Source of the DNA: an uncultured Paraglaciecola sp.
GTDB taxonomy: Bacteria > Pseudomonadota > Gammaproteobacteria > Enterobacterales > Alteromonadaceae
Assembly: GCA_947498355.1 (NCBI GenBank)
Contig: CANMKA010000006.1
Location: 104,275 to 168,274 of the forward strand
Length of the DNA: 64,000 nt
Direction of reading: 5' to 3'
Part shown: positions 1 through 8,835 of the stretch, piece after piece
Position numbering within the stretch: position 1 is the first letter of the stretch
Layout of the letters: each line of letters begins with the position of its first letter
Notes under the pieces: generated by a model
The model's database searches: none
What the model was told of the DNA's origin: nothing
What the model saw: the letters and a program-made list of their open reading frames with translations, nothing else
Position numbers and translations under genes: made by a program

Positions 1-359
1 TTCTCTTGGGTCAAGAAGATTTGACCCAATGCCAGATGCGCAGAATAATTATTTGGTTCACGTTTTATTGCTCGTACGAAGTCACGTATAGCCTCAGAAT
101 GCATGCCTTTGTACTGAAAAACTATTCCTCTATTTAAGTAAGCCGCGCTTTGGTTATACCGCGACGTCCAAGTATTTCTTAGCAGCATATTACACCCACG
201 AACTGACAAAGTCTCAGGCGCAACATTTTGCTCGACTCGTTGGGTTTGCTCAAAGCATTGAGCTTGATAAGCGTTGAACATATCAAGGGTCAAAGGTGAA
301 CCAGCATAGCTATAACTGTTGACAAGAAAAGCCAGTAAACATGAGTAGAACTTTTTCAT
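1..359 (-). CDS. TPR-repeat secreted protein, C-terminus cut by window edge
   Basis: Reading the minus strand from ATG at 359 gives an open frame to the window edge. It begins MKKFYSCLLAFLVNSYSYAG, a typical signal peptide with a cleavage site near residue 19. After about 55 residues comes a segment with the spacing of a TPR helix pair (AAYLNRGIVFQYKGMHSEAI, then Y-S-A-H-L-A-L-G starting the next repeat). A GGAG ribosome-binding site sits 5 bases before the ATG. It is probably a periplasmic tetratricopeptide protein. Its partner and function cannot be told from the N-terminal 119 residues. It is transcribed divergently from the AraC-type regulator. Confidence 0.75.
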   Translation of the reverse strand, partial: MKKFYSCLLAFLVNSYSYAGSPLTLDMFNAYQAQCFEQTQRVEQNVAPETLSVRGCNMLLRNTWTSRYNQSAAYLNRGIVFQYKGMHSEAIRDFVRAIKREPNNYSAHLALGQIFLTQE

Positions 360-684
360 AAATTTCTCCAAGATTTTGTGGTGTGATTAACTCGGAGAAA
401 TCCTCACATAGCGATAACAATCAAGCGCCCACATACACGCACAAGGGCTAAGATGAACGTTCGGTTAAGTGCAATGCAAGGATTCGTACGTATTTTGGCT
501 AGCCACTAATCATTTTTTATTGATAATACATTGGCGATTGACGAAATTAAGCTGGTTCAAGAGAAGGCCAGACTCTTTAGCCAGAATTCAGGTTTTACTA
601 TGTACGAAAAAGCCAACTCGCCAACGTTCGGATAGGGACAATTGATACCTATTGGTCTAACCAATAAGAGGGAGAAACAACAGA
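360..684. promoter_or_regulatory. Divergent intergenic region with inverted repeat before the regulator gene
   Basis: These 325 bases separate two divergent genes and hold no convincing ORF. The only clear structure is a perfect 7-bp inverted repeat, TATTGGT-CTA-ACCAATA (650-666), immediately upstream of the ribosome-binding site GAGGGAG (668-674) of the AraC-type gene. Its position would suit an operator, possibly autoregulatory. That role is inference. Confidence 0.4.
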
Positions 685-1794
685 GTGTTTGCTTATATTT
701 TCAATTTTTACGACATAATGCTACTTACCATCACGACTTTGTCAATTTTGCTATCTGCCCCCTTACTATTCAAACGAGATAAACAACAATCGGACCAACT
801 GCTAGCTGGATTTTTATTAGCCACTGGGGCCATTCCATTTTTAACTGTATTGACCTACAACAAACAGCTCAGCGAAACAGTGTTAGCAGCAATGCACCCT
901 TTTCAATCTACCTTTTGGATCATTCTACTTACTACTCAAGGCTGCACTCTGTATTGGTACACACAATCTATGATGGGTCGAACCATTAAATTTCTCTCGC
1001 TTACAATGAAAATACTTTATGGATTGATGCTGGTGTTTATCTTAGGCGATATTGCTTACCACTTAACGAAAGACTCAATTAAACATCTCTCTATAGCGTG
1101 CTGGGGCATGCAACTATGCTCAAGTTACTTAGGGATAAAAGCCTTAATTCAATTAAAAAATTACGATAAAAAACTGCGCGACAATTTGTCAAATTTGGAC
1201 AAGGTAAACTTAAATTGGCTTTGGTACATAGCCAGTAGTTTTGTGTTCATATGGTTGATTAATATCAGTTCGTTCATTTTCATGATGATTGGTTACAAAG
1301 ACATCGCAATTCAACTCGGCACGTTTGCTAATGTTCCCCCTCTATTCCTACTGAGCTTTTTGGTGATTTACAGCCAAACCGCCTTGCTAAATGCCCGAGA
1401 TCTACTCGATAACTCACCAGTAGAAGATAAACCCAAAGACACAACCCTTTGTCCAGAATTAGCAGAGAAAATTGATGACCTAATGCAAAGAGTTAAAATT
1501 TATCAGGATCCCGAGTTAAAACTTGAGGGGCTGGCAGATTGCTTAAATTTATCGCCCCGCACTATTTCTTCAATACTAAATGGACATTATCGAAAAAATT
1601 TTTACGACTTTATCAATCAATATCGCGTTAAAGATGCCAAATCGCAGCTAAGAGACCCAAGTATGCAAACTAAGTCTATTCAAAATGTCTTTGAAGACGC
1701 TGGGTTTAATAGTAAAACCACCTTCAATACTTTGTTCAAAAAACAAACAGGCCAGACACCCAGTGAATATAGAAAGCATCAAGCCAGCCACTGA
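685..1794 (+). CDS. AraC-family transcriptional regulator with N-terminal membrane domain
   Basis: 369 residues. The first ~240 residues form about six or seven hydrophobic segments. The last ~100 residues are an AraC/XylS helix-turn-helix domain: the first helix-turn-helix lies around LADCLNLSPRTISSILNG, and the second ends with the family signature FEDAGFNSKTTFNTLFKKQTGQTPSEYRK. The combination of a 7TM-like sensor and an AraC domain is known in marine bacteria and suggests a membrane-bound regulator reading an extracytoplasmic or lipophilic signal; the ligand is unknown. The GTG start at 685 is preferred because GAGGGAG lies about 10 bases before it. An ATG at 718 is an alternative. The nearest target could be its own promoter or the divergent TPR gene. 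Confidence 0.85.
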   Translation: MFAYIFNFYDIMLLTITTLSILLSAPLLFKRDKQQSDQLLAGFLLATGAIPFLTVLTYNKQLSETVLAAMHPFQSTFWIILLTTQGCTLYWYTQSMMGRTIKFLSLTMKILYGLMLVFILGDIAYHLTKDSIKHLSIACWGMQLCSSYLGIKALIQLKNYDKKLRDNLSNLDKVNLNWLWYIASSFVFIWLINISSFIFMMIGYKDIAIQLGTFANVPPLFLLSFLVIYSQTALLNARDLLDNSPVEDKPKDTTLCPELAEKIDDLMQRVKIYQDPELKLEGLADCLNLSPRTISSILNGHYRKNFYDFINQYRVKDAKSQLRDPSMQTKSIQNVFEDAGFNSKTTFNTLFKKQTGQTPSEYRKHQASH

Positions 1795-1814
1795 AGGTAG
1801 CGCTAATTGAGCCG

Positions 1815-2984
1815 TCATGGGTTTAAATAAGTAGGCACGACTCGAGTTGGCATGCGGGTCACCAGCTCATAACCTATAGTATCAGACCAGTTCGCCACTT
1901 CGTTAACACTTAGGCTATCTCCCCATAAAATCACTTTACTTCCAAGCTCAACTGAAGGGATGTCAGTCACGTCTAATGTGATGAGATCCATAGAGACACG
2001 GCCGACTAACCTTGCTCTTTGGCCATTTACCAAAACTGGCGTACCAGACTTTGCACTGCGCGGATAACCATCTCCATAACCAACGGCGACAGTTGCAATA
2101 ACAGACGGGCGCTGAGCTGTCCATGTATTACCATAGCCGACACTTTGTCCTGCATTTAGGCTGCGAAGAGCGGTAATCTCAGATGAAAAGTTCATAGCTG
2201 GCACTAATTGCTCAGCATTTGCTTGCGAGTGACTAAATGGGCTTACCCCATACAACATGATCCCCGGCCTAACCCAATCTAAATGATAATCTGGCCAAGC
2301 TAAAATAGCCGCGGAATTAGCTAAACTGCAAGTTAGATCTGACAGATCAAAGTCGGTCAAATTTGCATCTATAAGCGCCCCAAGGCTTTGTTCGAATATA
2401 CGCCCTTGATACTGAGTAAATGATTGAGTAGGTGTGGATATTGGCGTACCTAAAGCATCAGGCAAGCCAGTAGACACACCTGAAACTTCATCAGCACAGG
2501 AAAAGTGGCTAAGCAGTACGACGCCCTTCACATTTTTAGAGCGATGCAAAGCCTGATAAAAACGCGTCACCTCTGTAGGCGCTATTCCTAAGCGGTGCAT
2601 ACCTGTGTCAATTTTCAACCAAACTGAAAGTGGCGAAGCTAGATCCGCCTGAATGAGCTGCTGCAATTGCTGTTCGTTATGTATCACAGGTTCACACTGG
2701 TTAGCACTTACCCAGTCTAGTTCTGAGGCTTCAAACACCCCTTCTAGCAAAACGATGGGCTTACTGATCCCCTCTTGCCTAAGCTCTGTGGCTTCTTCGA
2801 CACAAGAAACCGTTAATTTATCAACATAGGCTTCGATACTTTTGGCTACTGGTACAGCACCGTGTCCGTAGGCGTTGGCTTTAACGACAGCCAAAATATT
2901 AGATTCAGGTGCCAGTTTTTTAACTGTTCTGAGGTTGGTACGAATTGCCGCTAAATCAACAGTAATAGAGGTTGGTCGAGACAT
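1815..2984 (-). CDS. alr: Alanine racemase
   Basis: Pyridoxal-phosphate enzyme interconverting L- and D-alanine for peptidoglycan. The fold-type III signature VVKANAYGHG with the PLP lysine is near residue 35. Downstream are the conserved segments LKIDTGMHRLGI, RPGIMLYGVSPF, VGYGDGYPR and GRVSMD, which shape the active site. I start at ATG 2984 (MSRPTSITVDLAAI, the usual alanine racemase N-terminus) rather than at a longer frame beginning inside the upstream gene; the length of 389 residues is a little above the usual ~360. It lies 7 bases after the aminotransferase gene, so the two are almost certainly cotranscribed. Both enzymes make D-alanine, which suggests a small D-amino-acid operon. 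Confidence 0.95.
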   Translation of the reverse strand: MSRPTSITVDLAAIRTNLRTVKKLAPESNILAVVKANAYGHGAVPVAKSIEAYVDKLTVSCVEEATELRQEGISKPIVLLEGVFEASELDWVSANQCEPVIHNEQQLQQLIQADLASPLSVWLKIDTGMHRLGIAPTEVTRFYQALHRSKNVKGVVLLSHFSCADEVSGVSTGLPDALGTPISTPTQSFTQYQGRIFEQSLGALIDANLTDFDLSDLTCSLANSAAILAWPDYHLDWVRPGIMLYGVSPFSHSQANAEQLVPAMNFSSEITALRSLNAGQSVGYGNTWTAQRPSVIATVAVGYGDGYPRSAKSGTPVLVNGQRARLVGRVSMDLITLDVTDIPSVELGSKVILWGDSLSVNEVANWSDTIGYELVTRMPTRVVPTYLNP

Positions 2985-2991
2985 AATATGG

Positions 2992-3861
2992 CTAATATTC
3001 GTATTTATACTGAGTAAACAAGGCCTGCGCTTGTTGCCAAATGTCACCTATCTGCCCATCACCAACCGGCAATGCGTCAATCTTGGTTACAGGTACGATT
3101 TCCTTACTGGAGCTGGTTAACCAAACTTCATCAGCACTGCGTACTTCATTCATTGAAATAGCCCTTTCTTCAACGGTTAATGTTGAATGCTTACGCAATA
3201 TGTCCAACAAGATGTGCCGAGTGATCCCTGGCAATAATTGTTTATCTAGAGGCGGGGTGATAACGGTTTTCGCTTTTACCACAAAGACATTACAGGCACT
3301 GGCTTCGGTCAACTCTTGCTGTTCATTGTACAAAAGAGTTTCATCCACCCCGGCCTCTTGGCCATGCTGAAAATGCATTACGTTGCCTAATAAAGAGGTC
3401 GATTTAATATCGCAGTGTCGCCAGCGTGTGTCCTGCTCGGTCTGCACTGAGAATTGTTTGGCCTTGGTTTTATCGGCAACAGGTTCAGGAGGGATTTCAA
3501 AGGCAAAGGCAAAAACCGTAGGTTGAATATTGACAGGAAACGCATGAAAACGCTTAACGTCAGCCCCGCGGCTAACATGAACATAAATGCCTAAGTTGCC
3601 TCGTCCGTTCTCTTCTATAAGACGCTTAACCATTTCAAACCAATTTAGCGAAATGGCCGAAAAATCTATGCCTATCGCGGTTAAGCCCTCTTGCATTCGC
3701 TGCATATGTCCATTAAAGCCAACCAATTGGCCAGAATAAGAGGGGATCACTTCGTAAATGCCATCTCCAAACAAAAAACCACGGTCCATAGGCGAGAGTT
3801 TGGCTTGCTCCATAGGCAAAAATTCACCATTTAAGTAAACAATATCGGTGCGGGTACTCAT
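2992..3861 (-). CDS. dat: D-amino-acid aminotransferase (PLP class IV)
   Basis: Class IV aminotransferase of the D-alanine transaminase / branched-chain / aminodeoxychorismate lyase fold. The N-terminus VYLNGEFLPMEQAKLSPMDR followed by GFLFGDGIYEV is the family hallmark. The PLP lysine is in WRHCDIKSTSLLGNV. The segment LTEASACNVFVVK and the late SSSKEIVPV are conserved. It likely makes D-glutamate and D-alanine from 2-oxo acids. ATG at 3861 is used; the codon before it is a TTG. No strong ribosome-binding site is visible. Its neighbour alr supports the D-alanine role. Aminodeoxychorismate lyase is a less likely alternative. Confidence 0.85.
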   Translation of the reverse strand: MSTRTDIVYLNGEFLPMEQAKLSPMDRGFLFGDGIYEVIPSYSGQLVGFNGHMQRMQEGLTAIGIDFSAISLNWFEMVKRLIEENGRGNLGIYVHVSRGADVKRFHAFPVNIQPTVFAFAFEIPPEPVADKTKAKQFSVQTEQDTRWRHCDIKSTSLLGNVMHFQHGQEAGVDETLLYNEQQELTEASACNVFVVKAKTVITPPLDKQLLPGITRHILLDILRKHSTLTVEERAISMNEVRSADEVWLTSSSKEIVPVTKIDALPVGDGQIGDIWQQAQALFTQYKYEY

Positions 3862-4039
3862 CAAAAATTAGGGTTCTAGTTAGCAAAATAAAAGCTAATT
3901 ATGCCACGAATTGCGACAACGAATAACTATTTCGTACATCTACTAGCTTGCTCTCTCGCAACAGTTAAAAAACTAATCCTCATAACCTTAACCAATACGT
4001 TACACTATGCCTATTTGTTGGTTATTGGTGAACGAGTCA

Positions 4040-4891
4040 ATGTTACAAGTTGGAAAATTTCATACCCTAAAAGTCGTAAAAGAGGTGCCTTTTGGCTTTT
4101 ATTTAGACGGAAAGGACCAAGGTCAAATATTACTGCCCGGTAAATCAGCCCCTTTAGGGTGTAAACTCAATGATGATGTGCGGGTGTTTATTTACCACGA
4201 CAGTGATGACAGGATCATCGCCACCACTCGCACGCCCAAAGTATTCGTCGACCACTGTGCATTTCTCAAAGTGGTCAGTGTTAACAAAGTCGGCGCGTTT
4301 TTAGATTGGGGCTTAGAAAAAGACCTACTCGTCCCGTTTAGCGAGCAGACCTACCCTATGTCTGAAGGGGTATCCTACGTAGTCTACGTATTTTGTGATG
4401 AAGAAACCGGCCGACTTGCTGCATCTACTCGTCTAAGTGACTTTTTGTACGAAGAAGCGAATGCAAAAGAGTTTTCAGCTAAGCAAGCCGTTGAGCTACT
4501 TATCTGTGGTAAAAGTGACATGGGATACAAGACGATAATTAACGGCTCACATTTAGGCTTAATTTACAAAGATGAGGTTTTTAAACCTTTGACCATAGGT
4601 CATTCGGTTAAAGGGTATATTAAGCGTGTTAGAGAAGATGGAAAAATTGATTTGTGTTTTCAGTTTCACGATCCCACTGCCCGCAACACCTTAGAAGAAC
4701 AAATAATTGAAGATCTAATTGCCCACGGAGGCTTGTCGACATTAACGGATAAAAGCCCAGCAGACGAAATATCTAAACGTTTTAATGTGAGTAAAAACGT
4801 CTACAAAAAAGCTCTGGGTAGCTTATATAAGCAAAAACGTATCTTGCTAGACAAAACTAAAGTGACTTTGGTAACCCCCAAGGCAAACTAA
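4040..4891 (+). CDS. CvfB-like S1 RNA-binding protein
   Basis: 283 residues from ATG 4040 (MLQVGKFHTLKVVKEVPFGF), which matches the normal start of CvfB/YitL proteins. An in-frame ATG at 4007 would add an atypical extension. The protein contains successive S1-like OB domains: the first ~60 residues, then a canonical S1 around FLKVVSVNKVGAFLDWGLEKDLLVPF, then a third around VKGYIKRVREDGKIDLCF. The C-terminal ~60 residues form a winged-helix-like segment (ADEISKRFNVSKNVYKKALG). CvfB relatives bind RNA and affect virulence-gene expression in Gram-positive bacteria; in gammaproteobacteria the role is not established. It ends against a bidirectional terminator. Confidence 0.85.
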   Translation: MLQVGKFHTLKVVKEVPFGFYLDGKDQGQILLPGKSAPLGCKLNDDVRVFIYHDSDDRIIATTRTPKVFVDHCAFLKVVSVNKVGAFLDWGLEKDLLVPFSEQTYPMSEGVSYVVYVFCDEETGRLAASTRLSDFLYEEANAKEFSAKQAVELLICGKSDMGYKTIINGSHLGLIYKDEVFKPLTIGHSVKGYIKRVREDGKIDLCFQFHDPTARNTLEEQIIEDLIAHGGLSTLTDKSPADEISKRFNVSKNVYKKALGSLYKQKRILLDKTKVTLVTPKAN

Positions 4892-4900
4892 CGCTAACAA

Positions 4901-4934
4901 GAAAGGGCTTATCAGAAATCCGATAAGCCCTTTC
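4901..4934. terminator. Bidirectional intrinsic terminator
   Basis: A perfect 13-bp stem, GAAAGGGCTTATC / GATAAGCCCTTTC, with an 8-base loop lies between two convergent genes. It can serve the CvfB-like gene on the plus strand and the PLP-enzyme gene on the minus strand. Confidence 0.85.
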
Positions 4935-4977
4935 TCTGGTTAACACACTAAATACAGCGCCCTATGGCGGGAAGCGG

Positions 4978-6219
4978 CTAGCAAAAATGTGCAAACGCCT
5001 GTTCGAAATCGGCGATCAAGTCTTCTGTATCTTCAATCCCCACGGACATACGTATCATATTATCATTGACGCCCATTTCAGCTCTTTGTTCAGGGCTAGC
5101 TTCAAAATATATAGTGGGTGCCACGGGTAACGCCAAGGTTCGCGTATCGCCCAAATGGGTTGCACATATCACTAGTTGTAATTGGTTCAAAAACGCAATG
5201 GGATCTATGCTGTCCACTAAATCGAAACTTAGAATACCGCCATACCCACTGAATAATTCTCGAGCAATGAAATGCTGAGGGTGGTCGCCCAAACCTGGAT
5301 AATATACTTGGGCTACACTATCGTGAGACTCTAAATAAGACGCTATCGTTAACGCATTTTGATTAGTACGCTGAGTACGCAAGGCCAATGTCTCTAGGCC
5401 AATAGAAATATCATGACAGGCCTCAGGGCTAAGTGTTGCACCCATGTCACGTAAGCCACGTTTGCGAATTTGCGTTACGCCCCATAAAGAGGGATCGCAT
5501 TCTCGGTATAGGGCCAAAATATTGTCAAAGCTCGACCAATCGAAGGTACCTAAATCGACAACAGCACCGCCAAGTACGTTTCCGTGACCGGCTATATACT
5601 TAGTCAACGAACTTATGGTCATGGATGCTCCCACAGACTTAGCGCTGAACATACTGGGTGGCGTCATAGTGGTATCTAGGATATACAACAAGCCTCGCTC
5701 AGCGCAGTACTGTCCAATTGCAGATAAGTCGGCGACTTGGGTGACAGGGTTGGCAATAGTCTCTAGGTACACCCCTTTAGTATTTGGCTGACAGGCTTTA
5801 ATAACATTTTGCACATCAGTCACATCGACAAAGGTAATGTCTATGCCCAAGGCTTGCATTGTTTCTGTAAAGCTGCGGGTGTTACCAAACAAAAAGTGGC
5901 TAACTACAATGTGGTCGCCAGCTTTAAAAAGGCTGAGCATAGTGCTGCTAATAGCGGCCATTCCCGTCGAAAAGGTTATGGCACCGACCCCTTGCTCCAT
6001 ATCATTGAGAATATTTTGCAACGCGGCCGCTGAGCTAGTCGATGAACGGCCGTACACGTGGCCGGCTTTTTTTCCTTGAAATACATCGACTATGCCTTGC
6101 GCATCTTTGTATTCAAATAGTACGGACTTGCTTGCAGCTTGGTGTACTGCGCCGTTTTCGGGTGCATTCAAAATTCGGTCGGCATGTACCAATCGAGTAG
6201 TAAAACCTGTATCTTTCAA
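4978..6219 (-). CDS. Cys/Met metabolism PLP-dependent enzyme (cystathionine gamma-synthase family)
   Basis: 413 residues of the trans-sulfuration enzyme family (PF01053). Visible family features are YGRSSTSS near residue 57 (phosphate-binding Tyr and Arg), ITFSTGMAAISS, YLETIANPVTQVAD, LYILDTTMTPP and the PLP-lysine segment ISSLTKYIAGHGNVLGG. The late Q-x-Q-x-x-F segment is followed by LGDTRTLALP. Family members add or remove a sulfur group from homoserine esters, cystathionine or methionine. The exact substrate cannot be decided by eye: methionine gamma-lyase and O-acetylhomoserine sulfhydrylase are close relatives. It is a single-gene unit, convergent with the CvfB-like gene. Confidence 0.85.
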   Translation of the reverse strand: MKDTGFTTRLVHADRILNAPENGAVHQAASKSVLFEYKDAQGIVDVFQGKKAGHVYGRSSTSSAAALQNILNDMEQGVGAITFSTGMAAISSTMLSLFKAGDHIVVSHFLFGNTRSFTETMQALGIDITFVDVTDVQNVIKACQPNTKGVYLETIANPVTQVADLSAIGQYCAERGLLYILDTTMTPPSMFSAKSVGASMTISSLTKYIAGHGNVLGGAVVDLGTFDWSSFDNILALYRECDPSLWGVTQIRKRGLRDMGATLSPEACHDISIGLETLALRTQRTNQNALTIASYLESHDSVAQVYYPGLGDHPQHFIARELFSGYGGILSFDLVDSIDPIAFLNQLQLVICATHLGDTRTLALPVAPTIYFEASPEQRAEMGVNDNMIRMSVGIEDTEDLIADFEQAFAHFC

Positions 6220-6610
6220 TCTCAGTCTCCGCAGCAGATTGTATCTCTATCAGTTTCACAGTGAGTATGTCGGCCAGAAATGCCAAGATAACTCAGAAAC
6301 TGTAATCTAATGGGCCATTGTCGCTTAAATCCAAGCAAGGGCCAAATACCAATCGTTTTTTTATATAATTAAAAGTCGTTCGGGGTCACTGACTACTAAA
6401 AATGTAACTAAAACTTTTCATTTTCCCAACATTTACTGACCTTGGCCAAAAACCAAATGAAATTTAGTGTAAAAGTTTAGGTCTTATAACCTCTACGGCA
6501 TTTAAAAAACTGCCGAGTCAATTTACACTAGCACTCTGCTTTGGGGGCATGACCTACTACAGTCAAATGAACCACCCAAAACTTCAACCATAACTTTTAA
6601 CTAGATTGGA
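6220..6610. other. Intergenic region between divergent genes, no gene seen
   Basis: 391 AT-rich bases between the PLP enzyme (minus) and the protease (plus). It must hold both promoters, but I see no unambiguous -35/-10 pair, RNA gene or repeat. The short open frames here lack ribosome-binding sites. Confidence 0.4.
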
Positions 6611-7876
6611 ATGCATCTATTGAGAATTTTAATTTTTCTGTTGTCTTGGATTTGCTTCTCTACCCATGCCCAGCAAACTGCCCAGAGCCTATTTGACCAA
6701 TACAAGTCTGCAGTTTATCAAATAAAAATCATTGATTTAGAGTCAGGCAACAAGTCGTCTATTGGTTCAGGGTTTCAAGTTGATAGAGCCGGAAATATCG
6801 TCACTAACCACCATGTGGTATCTGAGTATGTTTACTATCCAGATAAGTTTCGAATCGAATACCTAGATCAAGATGGCAACACAGGTGAGCTAAAATTGAT
6901 CGACCTCGACGTAATCAATGATTTAGCGTTAGTTCGCAAAGTACAACTTTCTGCCAACGAGCCAGCCTTCATTATCGCGCCTTCGTTACCCGAGCAAGGT
7001 AGTGAGATTTATTCCCTTGGAAATCCCAGAGATTTGGGCATGAGTGTTGTTCCGGGTACCTTTAATGGCTTAAAAAAGAATAGTTTTTACCAGCGCATTC
7101 ACTTTACAGGCTCGATTAACCCAGGTATGAGTGGTGGCCCCGCGGTAGATAGCAAAGGCCAAGTAATGGGAGTGAATGTTGCAACCGCTGGTAACCAAAT
7201 TGGTTTTTTGATCCCCCTTGCTAAAGTTAAAAATCTGTTATTGAGTAAAGAAGCTGCCCCTCTTGCTCCTAGCCAATTTAAACCGCGTATAGAGCAGCAA
7301 TTAGCAGCAAACCAGCAAACACTTTTTTCTAGAATCAAAAACCAAACATGGAAAATGGGCCAACTTGGCCGCGCCATAGTGCCTATTGAAGTAACTGAGT
7401 TTGTATCTTGTTGGGGTGACTCAAACGCCAATGATAGCGAGGCTTTGTACTTTTCCGTTGCCAGTCGTTGCCGCATAGACGAAGAAATATTCTTACATCG
7501 AGGCTTAACCTCTGGAGGCCTAGAACTAGAGTTTGAATATTTAGAGGGCAAATCTATGGGCTCTCATAGGTTTTATTCATTTTTCACCGATAGCATCACA
7601 GGTGCTGGAGCGGGTAACAAAGCAGGAAAAATCGACGTAACCAATTATCGTTGTCAAGAAGACAAGGTAATCAACATACATGGTGTCGAGAACAAAACTG
7701 TGTTGTGTTTACGTGCTTACAAAGAATACCCCAGCTTGTACGACGTATTGTTTGTGTCGGCATCATTGGATTTTAACGAAAAAGGTCTAATTGGGCATTT
7801 CACGCTCGCTGGCGTTGATAAAGCTTCTGCCCTGTCATTTACTCAAAAATTCATGGATTCAATCGAATGGCAATAG
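6611..7876 (+). CDS. Secreted trypsin-like serine protease
   Basis: 421 residues. The signal peptide MHLLRILIFLLSWICFSTHAQ ends near residue 20. The protease domain covers about 28-210. It shows the catalytic triad of the DegP/trypsin fold: His in ITNHHVV (written here as IVTNHHVVSEY), Asp in LDVINDLALV, and Ser in NPGMSGGPAVDS. There is no PDZ domain; the last ~180 residues are a cysteine-containing region of unknown fold. It probably acts in the periplasm. The stop codon overlaps the start of the FHA-domain gene by 10 bases, so the two are translationally coupled and may act together; the partner function is unknown. Confidence 0.88.
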   Translation: MHLLRILIFLLSWICFSTHAQQTAQSLFDQYKSAVYQIKIIDLESGNKSSIGSGFQVDRAGNIVTNHHVVSEYVYYPDKFRIEYLDQDGNTGELKLIDLDVINDLALVRKVQLSANEPAFIIAPSLPEQGSEIYSLGNPRDLGMSVVPGTFNGLKKNSFYQRIHFTGSINPGMSGGPAVDSKGQVMGVNVATAGNQIGFLIPLAKVKNLLLSKEAAPLAPSQFKPRIEQQLAANQQTLFSRIKNQTWKMGQLGRAIVPIEVTEFVSCWGDSNANDSEALYFSVASRCRIDEEIFLHRGLTSGGLELEFEYLEGKSMGSHRFYSFFTDSITGAGAGNKAGKIDVTNYRCQEDKVINIHGVENKTVLCLRAYKEYPSLYDVLFVSASLDFNEKGLIGHFTLAGVDKASALSFTQKFMDSIEWQ

Positions 7877-8817
7877 TATTAGAACTCCTATCCAGAAAAG
7901 ATCTCCCGATTAAACACTATAAGTTTGACCAAGATTATGTGTGCGTAGGCCGCGATTTTAATAATGATTTACGCTTAGACGACCCCTACGTCTGTCCGAG
8001 CCACATGTTAGTTGCGGTTGATCCTGAATCGGGCCAACTTATGGTCAACGACTGCCAGTCAATTAACGGGATTAAAGTGAATGGCCGCAGCGTGACTCAG
8101 AAAACGCTTACGGCCCACGATATCATCAAAATCGGCCGCACGCGTTTACGCATTATCGATACGAAAGCGCCCTTACCTGGCGCAATGCCTTTGAGTGAAT
8201 TAGAAGAAAACCTCAGCTGGTTAAATCAAATATTTTTAACCATTTGTTTAACCCTTGCGTGCCTAGCTTATTTAAGCTTTTCTGAGTACGTGAATAGCAT
8301 TGCTGATTTCAACTTTATTAGTATCTTGCCCAGCCAATTAGGGCAATTGGGCTTAATGAGTATTTGGCCTCTAGGAATAGCCGCAGTCGCTGCCGTGGTC
8401 AAAAAAGAAAGCCACGTAGTTAGCCAGCTAAACCTGACCCTACTAGCAGCCTTAACTATGTTTGCATTAGGGTTACTAGACAAGGTGGTGGCGTTTAATT
8501 TTCAACCAAGGGCTTGGTTTAACTGGATCGAACTCGCTATTTTTGCAGCATTTGTTGCGTCCTTTTTTTGGTTGAGTTTATTTATTGCGTTTCATCAACC
8601 TAATAAAACCCGTAATATTATTACCGCAGGACTGTCTTTGCTGGTACTGATACCTGTGGCTATTTTGGGCTTTGTCACTGACGACGAATTTAATAGTCGC
8701 CCTGACTACGACCCCACCCTGCTTGCACCTTTGTATAACATTACACCTCCTATAGAATCAGAGAAGTTTGTGGCCAATGCAGAAGCACTTTTCGATCAAG
8801 TTGATCAGTTAAAATAA
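7867..8817 (+). CDS. FHA-domain membrane protein
   Basis: 316 residues. Residues ~18-95 are a forkhead-associated domain with the phosphothreonine-binding landmarks G-R (VCVGRDF), S-H (VCPSHMLV) and N (SINGIKVNG). From about residue 115 onward there are four or five hydrophobic helices and a soluble tail. FHA domains bind phosphothreonine in partner proteins. No kinase gene is adjacent, so the partner is unknown. Overlap with the protease gene suggests a two-gene unit that may link cytoplasmic phospho-signalling to a periplasmic protease; this is inference. Confidence 0.85.
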   Translation: MAIVLELLSRKDLPIKHYKFDQDYVCVGRDFNNDLRLDDPYVCPSHMLVAVDPESGQLMVNDCQSINGIKVNGRSVTQKTLTAHDIIKIGRTRLRIIDTKAPLPGAMPLSELEENLSWLNQIFLTICLTLACLAYLSFSEYVNSIADFNFISILPSQLGQLGLMSIWPLGIAAVAAVVKKESHVVSQLNLTLLAALTMFALGLLDKVVAFNFQPRAWFNWIELAIFAAFVASFFWLSLFIAFHQPNKTRNIITAGLSLLVLIPVAILGFVTDDEFNSRPDYDPTLLAPLYNITPPIESEKFVANAEALFDQVDQLK

Positions 8818-8835
8818 AGGGTTGTAGATTAAGCT

